Shown piece by piece: positions 1 through 6,054 of a DNA stretch of 8,493 bases. The notes beneath the pieces are model-generated. The model saw only the letters and a list, made by a program, of their open reading frames with translations. It was not told the origin of the DNA and did no database searches. Source of the stretch: Lentisphaeria bacterium UBA1724. Its GTDB lineage: Bacteria > Verrucomicrobiota > Lentisphaeria > Oligosphaerales > Oligosphaeraceae. A program made the position numbers and the translations under genes. The stretch spans positions 1-8,493 of the forward strand of contig DCIO01000051.1 in assembly GCA_002315885.1 (NCBI GenBank), read 5' to 3'. Each line of letters begins with the position of its first letter. The first letter of the stretch is position 1.

Positions 1-23
1 GCGGGGACGCCGTCGGTACACCC
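1..23 (-). repeat. Partial palindromic intergenic repeat (GGTGTA-hairpin family, copy 1)
   Basis: The first bases are the right half of a hairpin repeat cut by the window edge. The right arm CGCCGTCG (8-15) follows a GGGA loop (4-7), and only three bases of the left arm remain. The arm is followed by GTACACCC (16-23). The reverse complement of 2861-2883 matches this stretch with two differences in 23 positions, so the two are copies of one element in opposite orientation. The function is unknown; REP-like intergenic repeats of this build are known in many bacteria. Confidence 0.6.
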
Positions 24-111
24 TTATCTGGGAGGTAATTCCGTGTACGGATACTACATTACCCATAAATTCGACTGTATGACCTGAGTAGAACCCGCTT
101 CATCATCACTT

Positions 112-2844
112 ATGGGCAAAAAATTCTTCATGCTATTTTTCGTGCTGTGCGCAGTTGTGTTGCTGGCACAGGAATTCCCGCGTCCCTACTGGCTGCACTA
201 TCCCGAGAACGATAACAATGGCCTGAATGTGCCCCGTTATTTCTGGACGGATGTGGTCGTCCCCCAGGATGCCGTCCGTGGAGAGTTGATTTGTCATTTT
301 GATGACGAAGGGCGCGTATATATCAACGGAAGAAATTTGGCCATTCAGAATCTGCCGTTGCAGGAAGGACGTCTTCCCGCACACGTTGCGGATTTGACGC
401 CCTTCTGCCAGGCGGGGAACCCCCTCTGTCTTGAGCTCATGTGCATCAACCGCGGTGGCATAGGTGGGGCAATCTGCCGTGGCGTCTTCTACCGTGCGGA
501 TGGAAGCGTATGCCTGGAGACTCTTTCGTCAACAGAATGGAAGGCATTCACGAAGGCATCCTGGGAGAAAGGCGAAATTGTCGTTCCGGCAGTACATGGT
601 GATTTGCTCTTTGGCACCTGGCTGGGTGCGGGTTTTGACATGGAGGCGCTCTTCGGTTATCAGGAGGGCGCTGTTCGAAAGAGTATCCGTGACGAGAAGG
701 CGCGAAAGATTACGGAATTAAAGGCGCGTCTTTTGCAGGAACCCAAGCCCGAGGCATCGGTTTTCTACCGAAATGACCTGCCCATGATTCGCATCGGGGA
801 GGAAGAATTCCCCGCCATGGTCTACAGCGCACACCACATGCAGAATTTCCACAACGAGAAATTCGTGAAGGGCTTGGAGAATTTCCGTGATGCGGGGTTG
901 CGTCTCTACGTGATGGGCGCGGAGATGAAGGACATCTGGAAGGGACCAGGGCAGTATGATTTCAGTTGCCTGAACCAATGGCCATACGATGCCTTCCTGC
1001 TTGCTCCTGAGGGAAGACTGCTCTTCGACATCGATTGCAGAATGCCACCACGCTGGTGGATGGACGCACACCCCGAGGAACTCATCGAATACCTGGTGCA
1101 GGGCGAGCCCGACTACTGGACCGAATACGGCGCAAATTTCGTGGCGCCATCCTTTGCCAGCGAACTCTACAAAAAGGATGTCTATGGCTTCCTGAAAGCC
1201 ATGGTGGATTATGTGGAGGCACAACCCTGGGCCAGCAGAGTCTTCGGATACCGCTACGACATGGGCGTCTACATGGAATGGCACTACAACGGCATGGATA
1301 AAGCCCCCGACAACTCCAAACCCATGCAAAAGCGCTTCCATGAATTCCTCCGCAGAAAATACGGTACGGACAAGGCATTGCAGAGTGCATGGAGTGACAA
1401 TTCGGTCACCCTGGCCACCGCACCCATGGCGAACCTCAAGCAACGCACCACGCCCTCCGCGGGAACCCTCTATGACCCCGTGCGTGATATCCGCGCATTG
1501 GACTCCGTGGCATGCATCGTGGAATCCACGGCGGATTTCCTGCTGGGTGGCGACCACGTCATCAAGGAAGCCTGCAACCGGCGATGCCTGGTGGGGAATT
1601 TCTACGGCTACTTCTTTGATATGCCTTTCGCTGGCGTGGGACAGCATTTCCTGCTGAAACGCCTCCTGGAGAGCCCCGACGTGGACTTCAATTCCCAGCC
1701 CCCCGCATACGGCCAATGGAACCGCAGATTCGGGGAAGCGCAATTTGCCCGGGGACTGACCGCCAGCTATCGTTTCCACAACAAGCTTTATCTGATGGAA
1801 GCGGATACCCGCACCCACGAAGTCTTTGGGGATGTGCACTGTTTTGCCGAAACTCCCAGGGAGACCGTCCAGCTCATGGCACGGGATTTCGGCCAGGCAC
1901 TCTGCGGTGGCTTCGGCTTCTGGTATTTCGATTTCGGCAATGGCTGGTATCCCAATCCACTGATTGGCGAATATCTGAAGAAGTTGCTCCCCATCTGGAA
2001 TGACACCTCCGTGGACACCCACTGCGTCTCCGAGGCCGCCATCGTCATCGACATGGACTCCGTCATCTACCACTCGGCGGATTTCAACCCCAGCCCCATG
2101 CTCTCCTGCAACAACTTGCGGGTTTCCCTGGCGCACACGGGCGCCGCATACGACACCATACTCTTCTCTGATTTGCTGGACGAAAAGCTCCACCTGCCTG
2201 ACTACAAAGTCTACATCTTCCTAGATGCCATGCTCTGCACCCCCGAACGCATCGCTCTGGCAAAGCGACTCCGTGACGCAGGGAAGACGCTGGTCTGGCT
2301 GCAACAGGCGGGGTATCTCGTGGAGGGAGAAGGCGCCAGCGTGGAAGCAGTCCAAAAGCTGACCGGCTTCCGTGTAGCGGAAGTCCTCCGCTGGACATCA
2401 CAATCCATCACGGATGTCTATGGCTCCACGCGTTTGAAATTCTACATGGGCAATCCCAGTGTGGCACCAGTGCTCGGCATCCGTGACAAAGACGCCACAC
2501 CGATGCTTCGCATGGGCAAGGAAGTGGTGCTGGCCGGAAAGCCCAACGAGGTCGCAGGCAAGAGCTACCTGGGAACCCACACACTGCTCCTGCCAGAGGA
2601 CTTCCAGGCAATCCTACACGAGGCAGGCGTGCATATCTACTGCGAAGACGAAAATGCGGCAATCTACGCCAGCAACGGATACATCCTCCTGCATGTGGAC
2701 AAGCCAGGCACACGCGTTATCCATCTGCCAAAACCTGGATGCCTTACACAACTCCTGCCCGAATATAGGGCACTCCCGGGATATTCCCAGGAAATCGCCA
2801 TCGAGGCCGAGGAGAAAACAACCTATATCTTCCGGGTGAATTGA
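112..2844 (+). CDS. Secreted GH42-like glycoside hydrolase (putative beta-galactosidase-related)
   Basis: This 910-residue exported protein probably hydrolyses glycosidic bonds in the periplasm or outside the cell; the substrate cannot be read from sequence. Residues 1-19 form a signal peptide (MGKK, then a hydrophobic stretch ending LLA before QEF). Residues of about 25-190 look like a galactose-binding-type beta-sandwich as in GH2 and GH42 relatives. A TIM barrel spans about 215-630. Its candidate catalytic residues are Glu389 (in YMEWHYNG, acid/base) and Glu563 (in LYLMEADTRTH, nucleophile, like the ME of GH42). They are 174 residues apart, close to the usual GH42 separation. Residues of about 638-790 resemble the GH42 trimerisation (glutamine-amidotransferase-like) fold, followed by a C-terminal beta domain. 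The Asn that normally precedes the acid/base Glu in clan GH-A is Met here. No good Shine-Dalgarno site precedes the start; I chose it because it gives a clean signal peptide. The family is fairly sure, the exact activity is not. Confidence 0.82.
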   Translation: MGKKFFMLFFVLCAVVLLAQEFPRPYWLHYPENDNNGLNVPRYFWTDVVVPQDAVRGELICHFDDEGRVYINGRNLAIQNLPLQEGRLPAHVADLTPFCQAGNPLCLELMCINRGGIGGAICRGVFYRADGSVCLETLSSTEWKAFTKASWEKGEIVVPAVHGDLLFGTWLGAGFDMEALFGYQEGAVRKSIRDEKARKITELKARLLQEPKPEASVFYRNDLPMIRIGEEEFPAMVYSAHHMQNFHNEKFVKGLENFRDAGLRLYVMGAEMKDIWKGPGQYDFSCLNQWPYDAFLLAPEGRLLFDIDCRMPPRWWMDAHPEELIEYLVQGEPDYWTEYGANFVAPSFASELYKKDVYGFLKAMVDYVEAQPWASRVFGYRYDMGVYMEWHYNGMDKAPDNSKPMQKRFHEFLRRKYGTDKALQSAWSDNSVTLATAPMANLKQRTTPSAGTLYDPVRDIRALDSVACIVESTADFLLGGDHVIKEACNRRCLVGNFYGYFFDMPFAGVGQHFLLKRLLESPDVDFNSQPPAYGQWNRRFGEAQFARGLTASYRFHNKLYLMEADTRTHEVFGDVHCFAETPRETVQLMARDFGQALCGGFGFWYFDFGNGWYPNPLIGEYLKKLLPIWNDTSVDTHCVSEAAIVIDMDSVIYHSADFNPSPMLSCNNLRVSLAHTGAAYDTILFSDLLDEKLHLPDYKVYIFLDAMLCTPERIALAKRLRDAGKTLVWLQQAGYLVEGEGASVEAVQKLTGFRVAEVLRWTSQSITDVYGSTRLKFYMGNPSVAPVLGIRDKDATPMLRMGKEVVLAGKPNEVAGKSYLGTHTLLLPEDFQAILHEAGVHIYCEDENAAIYASNGYILLHVDKPGTRVIHLPKPGCLTQLLPEYRALPGYSQEIAIEAEEKTTYIFRVN

Positions 2845-2861
2845 TCGACAGCCCCCAGGGG

Positions 2862-2888
2862 GGTGTAGCGACGGCGTTCCCGCCGTCG
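2862..2888 (+). repeat. Palindromic intergenic repeat (GGTGTAGC-hairpin family, copy 2)
   Basis: GGTGTAGC (2862-2869) leads directly into a perfect 8-bp hairpin, CGACGGCG (2869-2876) and CGCCGTCG (2881-2888), with the loop TTCC. It starts 17 bases after the hydrolase stop codon, just past a C5-A-G6 self-complementary stretch (2852-2863). Copy 1 at the window start has the same arms and a nearly identical flank in reverse orientation. It could help end transcription of the hydrolase, but no T-tract follows, so a dispersed REP-like element is the better reading. Confidence 0.65.
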
Positions 2889-2895
2889 GAAGGTA

Positions 2896-2992
2896 GTCGT
2901 GTGCCCGAAGCGAGAACCTCGGGGGGGGCACTCATGCGCGGGAGAATCTTTTCCGCACCCTTTCCCGGGGGCTCTCGCCCCGGACACACGAC
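2896..2992. repeat. 97-base imperfect inverted repeat (possible MITE-like or structured RNA element)
   Basis: Terminal arms 2896-2917 and 2971-2992 are inverted copies matching at 18 of 22 positions, starting GTCGTGTG and ending CACACGAC. The interior holds a run of eight G (2921-2928) and a smaller hairpin at 2938-2956 (GCGGGAGA, loop ATC, TTTTCCGC, with two G-U pairs if read as RNA). No reading frame here looks coding. The size and terminal inverted repeats would suit a small non-autonomous mobile or repeat element; a structured transcript is the alternative. No target-site duplication is obvious at its ends. Confidence 0.5.
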
Positions 2993-2998
2993 AAGCCA

Positions 2999-3016
2999 CC
3001 CGGGAAAAATCCCGGG
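2999..3016 (+). terminator. GC-rich hairpin, possible terminator of the hydrolase gene
   Basis: CCCGGGA (2999-3005) and TCCCGGG (3010-3016) form a perfect 7-bp stem with an AAAA loop. The following bases GCTTTAT hold only a short T-run, so it is not a textbook intrinsic terminator. Its position, between the structured repeats and the transporter leader, would suit ending read-through from the hydrolase side. Confidence 0.35.
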
Positions 3017-3025
3017 GCTTTATCG

Positions 3026-3074
3026 CACAACAAACTGCTTTCAAGGCATTACATTATGCCGTTTTCTTGTTGTG
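3026..3074 (+). promoter_or_regulatory. Nested inverted repeat in the leader of the transporter operon
   Basis: An outer 8-bp pair, CACAACAA (3026-3033) with TTGTTGTG (3067-3074), encloses an inner hairpin GGCAT (3045-3049), loop TACATT, ATGCC (3056-3060). The inner hairpin is followed by GTTTTCTT, so it could also act as a weak terminator. It lies about 80 bases ahead of the binding-protein start. Possible roles are an attenuator, a cis-acting RNA or a protein-binding site; none is proven by the sequence. Confidence 0.35.
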
Positions 3075-3078
3075 TATT

Positions 3079-3118
3079 CCCGCCTTTCCCTGATGACCTG
3101 CAGGGAGCAACGGGCGGG
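3079..3118 (+). promoter_or_regulatory. Strong two-part hairpin just upstream of the transporter operon
   Basis: CCCGCC (3079-3084) pairs with GGCGGG (3113-3118), and within it TCCCTG (3087-3092) pairs with CAGGGA (3101-3106) around an 8-base loop. Twelve base pairs are interrupted by one asymmetric internal loop. It is immediately 3' of the nested repeat at 3026-3074 and ends 33 bases before the start codon of the binding protein. No T-tract follows, so it is more likely a leader RNA structure than a terminator. It does not match a riboswitch class I can name. Confidence 0.35.
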
Positions 3119-3151
3119 TCGGTTCGTCAATCAACTCATTCTCTCACACTC

Positions 3152-3952
3152 ATGAAGAAGTACTTTGCCATGGTTCTGGCAGCACTCGCCTGCTGCATCC
3201 TCGCCAGCTGCGGCGGTTCTGACAACTCCACCAGCGCTCCCGCCTCCGCCGACGCCTCCGCGCCCGCCCCAAACAAGAATGCCGCTCCCCTGCGCATGAT
3301 CACCGAAGCCACCTTCCCTCCCTATGAATTCCTCCGTGGGCAGGAAATCGTCGGCATCGATGTTGAGATCAGCAAGGCCGTTGCCGAAAAGCTCGGTCGT
3401 CCCTTCTCCGCCGCCAGCGTGAACTTCGACTCCGTGATTCCCTCCGTCATCTCCGGCAAGGCCGATATCGCCGCCGCAGGCATCACCGTCACCGAGGACC
3501 GCAAGAAGAATGTGGATTTCTCCATCCCCTACGTCACCACGGGTATCGTGATTGTCTACAAGACTGACGCTCCCTTCCTGACCGGCGAAGCCTGCAAGGG
3601 CAAGCGCATTGCAGTCCAGGGCGGCACCACCTCCGACAACTACGTCGTGGAGACCCTGAAGCAGGAACCCGACCGTTTCAACTCCCCCGCGGAAGCCGTG
3701 GCCGCTCTGCAGGCTGGTCGTGCTGACCTGGTCATCGCCGACATCGACCCCGCCAAGAACTGCGTGAAGGGCGTTGCGAACCTGGCTCTCTCCGATTTCG
3801 TCAACAAGGAAGAATACGCGGTTGCCATCGCCAAGGGTCAGCCCGAGCTGCTGGCGGTCATCAACGAGGTCATCACTGAAATCAAGGCCAATGGCCAGCT
3901 CGACAAGTGGGTCGAGGATTACACCAAGGAAGCCGACGCTCTGAAGGAATAA
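3152..3952 (+). CDS. Polar amino acid ABC transporter substrate-binding lipoprotein
   Basis: This is the extracytoplasmic receptor of the transporter encoded with the next two genes; it captures a polar amino acid and delivers it to the permease. It belongs to the family 3 solute-binding proteins (GlnH/HisJ/ArtJ type). I start it at 3152 (266 residues) because this gives MKKYF, a hydrophobic stretch and a lipobox LASC with Cys20 as the lipidated residue; an in-frame ATG at 3056 would bury this signal behind 32 unlikely residues. Residues 23-46 are a Ser/Ala/Pro linker. The binding fold then shows FPPYEF, the GIDVEISKAVAEKLG stretch, TEDR with Arg117 (ligand carboxylate contact in this family), VDFSIPY, and Asp197 in VIADIDPAKN (ligand amino-group contact). 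The stop is one base before the permease ATG. Ligand specificity is not certain; the nearby glutamine synthetase makes glutamine or glutamate reasonable candidates. Confidence 0.93.
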   Translation: MKKYFAMVLAALACCILASCGGSDNSTSAPASADASAPAPNKNAAPLRMITEATFPPYEFLRGQEIVGIDVEISKAVAEKLGRPFSAASVNFDSVIPSVISGKADIAAAGITVTEDRKKNVDFSIPYVTTGIVIVYKTDAPFLTGEACKGKRIAVQGGTTSDNYVVETLKQEPDRFNSPAEAVAALQAGRADLVIADIDPAKNCVKGVANLALSDFVNKEEYAVAIAKGQPELLAVINEVITEIKANGQLDKWVEDYTKEADALKE

Positions 3953-3953
3953 C

Positions 3954-4664
3954 ATGTGGCAGAATTTCCAGGATGCATTCTACCAGTGTTTCACAAAAAA
4001 CAACCGGTGGGAATATTTGTTTGATGGACTGGGCGTGACCCTCCAGGTCGCGGTCTGCGCCATCATCATCGGAATTTTCATCGGCTTTATCGTAGCCGTG
4101 ATCCGTGCCTCCCACGACAAGTACGGCTTCTTTCCGTTCCTGAACATCCTGGCAAAGATCTACCTGACGGTCATCCGCGGGACCCCAATGGTGGTCCAGT
4201 TGCTGATCACCTACTTCATCATCCTCAAATCCGTTGACTCCAAAGTCATCGTCGCCATCCTGGCCTTTGCCATCAATTCGGGTGCCTACCAGGCGGAAAT
4301 CATCCGCGCGGGTATCACCTCCATTGATCCTGGCCAGATGGAGGCGGGACGGGCATTGGGCATGAGCTACTGGCGCACCATGATTCACATCATCCTGCCC
4401 CAGGCAATCCGCAATGTCCTGCCCGCTCTGGGCAACGAATTCATCGTCCTGATGAAGGACACCTCCATCGTGGGATATATCTCATTGATCGACCTGGCGA
4501 AAGGTGGTGACATCATCCGTTCCCAGACCTACTCGGTCTATCTGCCCTATCTCACCGTGGCCGCCATCTACCTGGTGCTTGTGATGACCTTCACCTGGTT
4601 CCTCGGAAAACTGGAACGCTATCTGCGCAATACCGGCGCGGATGTGGTCTCGAATGGATCTTAG
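3954..4664 (+). CDS. Polar amino acid ABC transporter permease (HisM/GlnP type)
   Basis: This 236-residue inner-membrane protein forms the translocation channel, presumably as a homodimer because the operon holds only one permease gene. Hydrophobic segments are visible at about residues 26-50, 70-91, 97-117 and near 200-220, with a further helix following the coupling loop. The stretch GTPMVVQLL (76-84) is typical of the HEQRo-type amino acid permeases. The EAA coupling loop starts at Glu130 (EAGRALG) and ends at Pro149 (IILP); it contacts the ATPase. Just one base separates its ATG from the stop of the binding-protein gene, and a short AAGGA (3944-3948) inside that gene can serve as ribosome binding site, so translation is probably coupled. 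Confidence 0.93.
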   Translation: MWQNFQDAFYQCFTKNNRWEYLFDGLGVTLQVAVCAIIIGIFIGFIVAVIRASHDKYGFFPFLNILAKIYLTVIRGTPMVVQLLITYFIILKSVDSKVIVAILAFAINSGAYQAEIIRAGITSIDPGQMEAGRALGMSYWRTMIHIILPQAIRNVLPALGNEFIVLMKDTSIVGYISLIDLAKGGDIIRSQTYSVYLPYLTVAAIYLVLVMTFTWFLGKLERYLRNTGADVVSNGS

Positions 4665-4670
4665 GAGGAG
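4663..4670 (+). promoter_or_regulatory. Strong Shine-Dalgarno site of the ATPase gene
   Basis: AGGAGGAG overlaps the TAG stop of the permease and lies 6 to 8 bases before the ATG at 4677. It is the only full-consensus Shine-Dalgarno site in front of any gene in this window. Confidence 0.8.
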
Positions 4671-4676
4671 CAAGCA

Positions 4677-5414
4677 ATGGGTAAAGTTCTACTGAAAATC
4701 AACAACCTGAAGAAGAACTTCGGGAAGCTCCAGGTGCTCAAGGGCATCACCACCGAAATCGACGAAGGCGAGGTGGTTGTGGTCATCGGTCCTTCCGGTG
4801 GCGGCAAATCCACCTTCCTGCGGTGTCTGAATCTGCTGGAAAAGCCCACCGATGGCGAAATCTGGTTCGAAGGCAAGGAAATCATCCACACCTCCGAGGC
4901 AGAAAAGAACGCCGTTCGTTCCGAAATGGGCATGGTCTTCCAGCATTTCAATCTCTTCCCACACATGACCATCCTGGACAATATCACCATCGGTCCCAGG
5001 CTGGTACGTCACGCGAATCGAGCCGAAATCGAGAAGAAAGCCATGGAAGTCCTGGATTTCGTCGGTCTTGTGGACAAGGCGAATGCCTATCCGCAGCAAC
5101 TCTCCGGCGGTCAGAAGCAGCGCGTGGCAATCGTCCGCGCCCTGGCCATGCAGCCCAAGGTGATGCTTTTTGACGAACCCACTTCCGCCCTGGACCCCGA
5201 GATGGTGGGCGAAGTGCTGGAGCTGATGAAAAAATTAGCCAAGCAGGGCATGACCATGGTTGTGGTCACCCACGAAATGGGCTTCGCCAAAGAGGTCGGC
5301 ACCCGCGTGGTCTTCATGGATGGCGGATATCTGGCCGAGGAGAATTCCCCCGCGGAATTCTTCGGCAACCCGAAATCCCCCCGTCTGAAGGATTTCCTGG
5401 CGAAAGTCCTCTAA
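4677..5414 (+). CDS. glnQ: Polar amino acid ABC transporter ATP-binding protein (GlnQ type)
   Basis: This 245-residue cytoplasmic ATPase powers the importer formed with the two upstream gene products. All ABC signatures are intact: Walker A GPSGGGKST (38-46), the Q-loop in MVFQHFNLFPHMT, signature LSGGQKQR (142-149), Walker B VMLFDEPTSALDP with Asp166 and catalytic Glu167, and the H-loop His199 in VVVTHEMGFAKEV. FQHFNLFPHMT and THEMGFA are characteristic of the polar amino acid subfamily (GlnQ, HisP, ArtP). It is the last gene of the operon, followed by a clear intrinsic terminator. The family is certain; the symbol is by family resemblance and the transported amino acid could differ from glutamine. 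Confidence 0.94.
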   Translation: MGKVLLKINNLKKNFGKLQVLKGITTEIDEGEVVVVIGPSGGGKSTFLRCLNLLEKPTDGEIWFEGKEIIHTSEAEKNAVRSEMGMVFQHFNLFPHMTILDNITIGPRLVRHANRAEIEKKAMEVLDFVGLVDKANAYPQQLSGGQKQRVAIVRALAMQPKVMLFDEPTSALDPEMVGEVLELMKKLAKQGMTMVVVTHEMGFAKEVGTRVVFMDGGYLAEENSPAEFFGNPKSPRLKDFLAKVL

Positions 5415-5446
5415 AAAAGAAGGCGATTTTCCATCGTTTTCATCTC

Positions 5447-5487
5447 AAAACCGCAGTTCTGCATTACAGTGCATTTCTGCGGTTTTT
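5447..5487 (+). terminator. Intrinsic terminator of the amino acid transporter operon
   Basis: AAAACCGCAG (5447-5456) and CTGCGGTTTT (5477-5486) are perfect inverted repeats, giving a 10-bp stem closed by a 20-base loop. The loop itself contains a TGCA/TGCA pair (5460-5463 and 5470-5473). The descending arm runs into TTTTT, and the A-run on the ascending side would make it work in both directions. It begins 33 bases after the ATPase stop and separates the transporter from the downstream genes. Confidence 0.85.
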
Positions 5488-5503
5488 CGTTTTCGCCATG
5501 TTG

Positions 5504-5512
5504 TGCTACAAA
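5504..5512 (+). promoter_or_regulatory. Possible extended -10 promoter of the C_GCAxxG_C_C gene
   Basis: TGC followed by TACAAA resembles an extended -10 element, 20 bases ahead of the start codon and just past the terminator. No good -35 box is seen. The same heptamer TGTGCTA (5502-5508) recurs at 7719-7725 ahead of the adenine deaminase gene, which lends slight support. Weak call. Confidence 0.25.
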
Positions 5513-5532
5513 ATCAATTTGATTGAACGACC

Positions 5533-6006
5533 ATGTCCACCGACTATATTAACTCCAAGGAAGCCAAAGCCCGGGAATTCTTCCAAAATGGCGCCAACTG
5601 CGCCCAGGCAGTCCTTTGTGCATTTGCCGACGAATGCGGCATGCCTCAGGATACCCTCATGAAAATCGCCTCGGGTTTTGGCGGCGGTTTTGCGCGGATG
5701 CGCCTGGTCTGCGGGACGGTCTCGGGGATGTTCCTGGCGGCCGACCTCATCCGCGGCTTCAGTGATCTCTCCGACAAGCAACTAAAGGACGACCACTACG
5801 CATTCCTGCAGAAGCTCGCTAAGCGTTTCCAGGCGGAAACCGGCAGCCTCATTTGCCGTGAATTGTTGGGACTCCCCCCCGAAGGCAATGACGCGCCGGT
5901 CTCCACACCCCGCACCCCCGATTTCTACAAGAAGCGCCCCTGCGTAGAACTGTGCGCCCTGGCGGCGGGCATCCTGGCCGAAGAGCTGGAAGCCACCAAC
6001 AAGTAG
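5533..6006 (+). CDS. C_GCAxxG_C_C family putative redox protein
   Basis: This 157-residue protein matches the C_GCAxxG_C_C family, small proteins with conserved cysteines thought to bind a redox or metal centre; no precise reaction is established. The pattern is visible in order: GANCAQAVL with Cys23, the glycine-rich SGFGGGFAR (47-55), CGTVSG with Cys60, Cys108 in LICRELLG, and Cys137 in KRPCVEL. Extra cysteines are at 29, 35 and 141. There is no signal peptide or membrane segment, so it is cytoplasmic. It starts after the transporter terminator with no recognisable Shine-Dalgarno site, and is followed after 48 bases by glutamine synthetase with no terminator between them, so the two may share a transcript. 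The family assignment is firm, the function is open. Confidence 0.88.
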   Translation: MSTDYINSKEAKAREFFQNGANCAQAVLCAFADECGMPQDTLMKIASGFGGGFARMRLVCGTVSGMFLAADLIRGFSDLSDKQLKDDHYAFLQKLAKRFQAETGSLICRELLGLPPEGNDAPVSTPRTPDFYKKRPCVELCALAAGILAEELEATNK

Positions 6007-6054
6007 TTTTTTGCATTCCATTCCCCTATCCCAACAACGAACCCTGCCACAACT

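Noticed and set aside
1..87. Open frame ending in TGA at 85-87, looking like the C-terminus of an upstream gene
   Set aside because: The first 23 bases belong to a palindromic repeat found between genes elsewhere in the window, the open stretch is only 28 codons, and the residues match no family I recognise.
718..2193. 491-residue open frame on the minus strand
   Set aside because: It lies fully antisense to the glycoside hydrolase, whose domains and motifs are clear. Long antisense frames are common opposite C-rich third positions, and its translation resembles no known protein.
3090..3097. CTGATGAC resembling the 3' core of a fluoride riboswitch or a hammerhead ribozyme core
   Set aside because: The partner elements are missing: no GGNGATGG-like 5' element for the fluoride class and no GAAA core segment for the hammerhead. 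Here these bases fall at the end of a stem and in the loop of an ordinary hairpin.
3056..3151. Upstream in-frame ATG for the binding protein
   Set aside because: Starting here would place 32 residues before the lipoprotein signal peptide and would put the start inside a predicted hairpin; the ATG at 3152 gives a proper signal peptide.
2841..3155. 104-residue + strand open frame across the intergenic region
   Set aside because: It overlaps the hydrolase stop, runs through palindromic repeats, and its Gly/Pro/Arg-rich translation reflects repeat composition rather than a protein.
3131..3955. 274-residue open frame on the minus strand opposite the binding-protein gene
   Set aside because: It is a shadow of the lipoprotein gene, low in complexity (rich in Gly, Asp and Val) and without recognisable motifs.
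5424..5440. Small CGAT/ATCG hairpin followed by TTTT just after the ATPase gene
   Set aside because: A 4-bp stem is too weak to act as a terminator, and the strong 10-bp hairpin lies immediately downstream.
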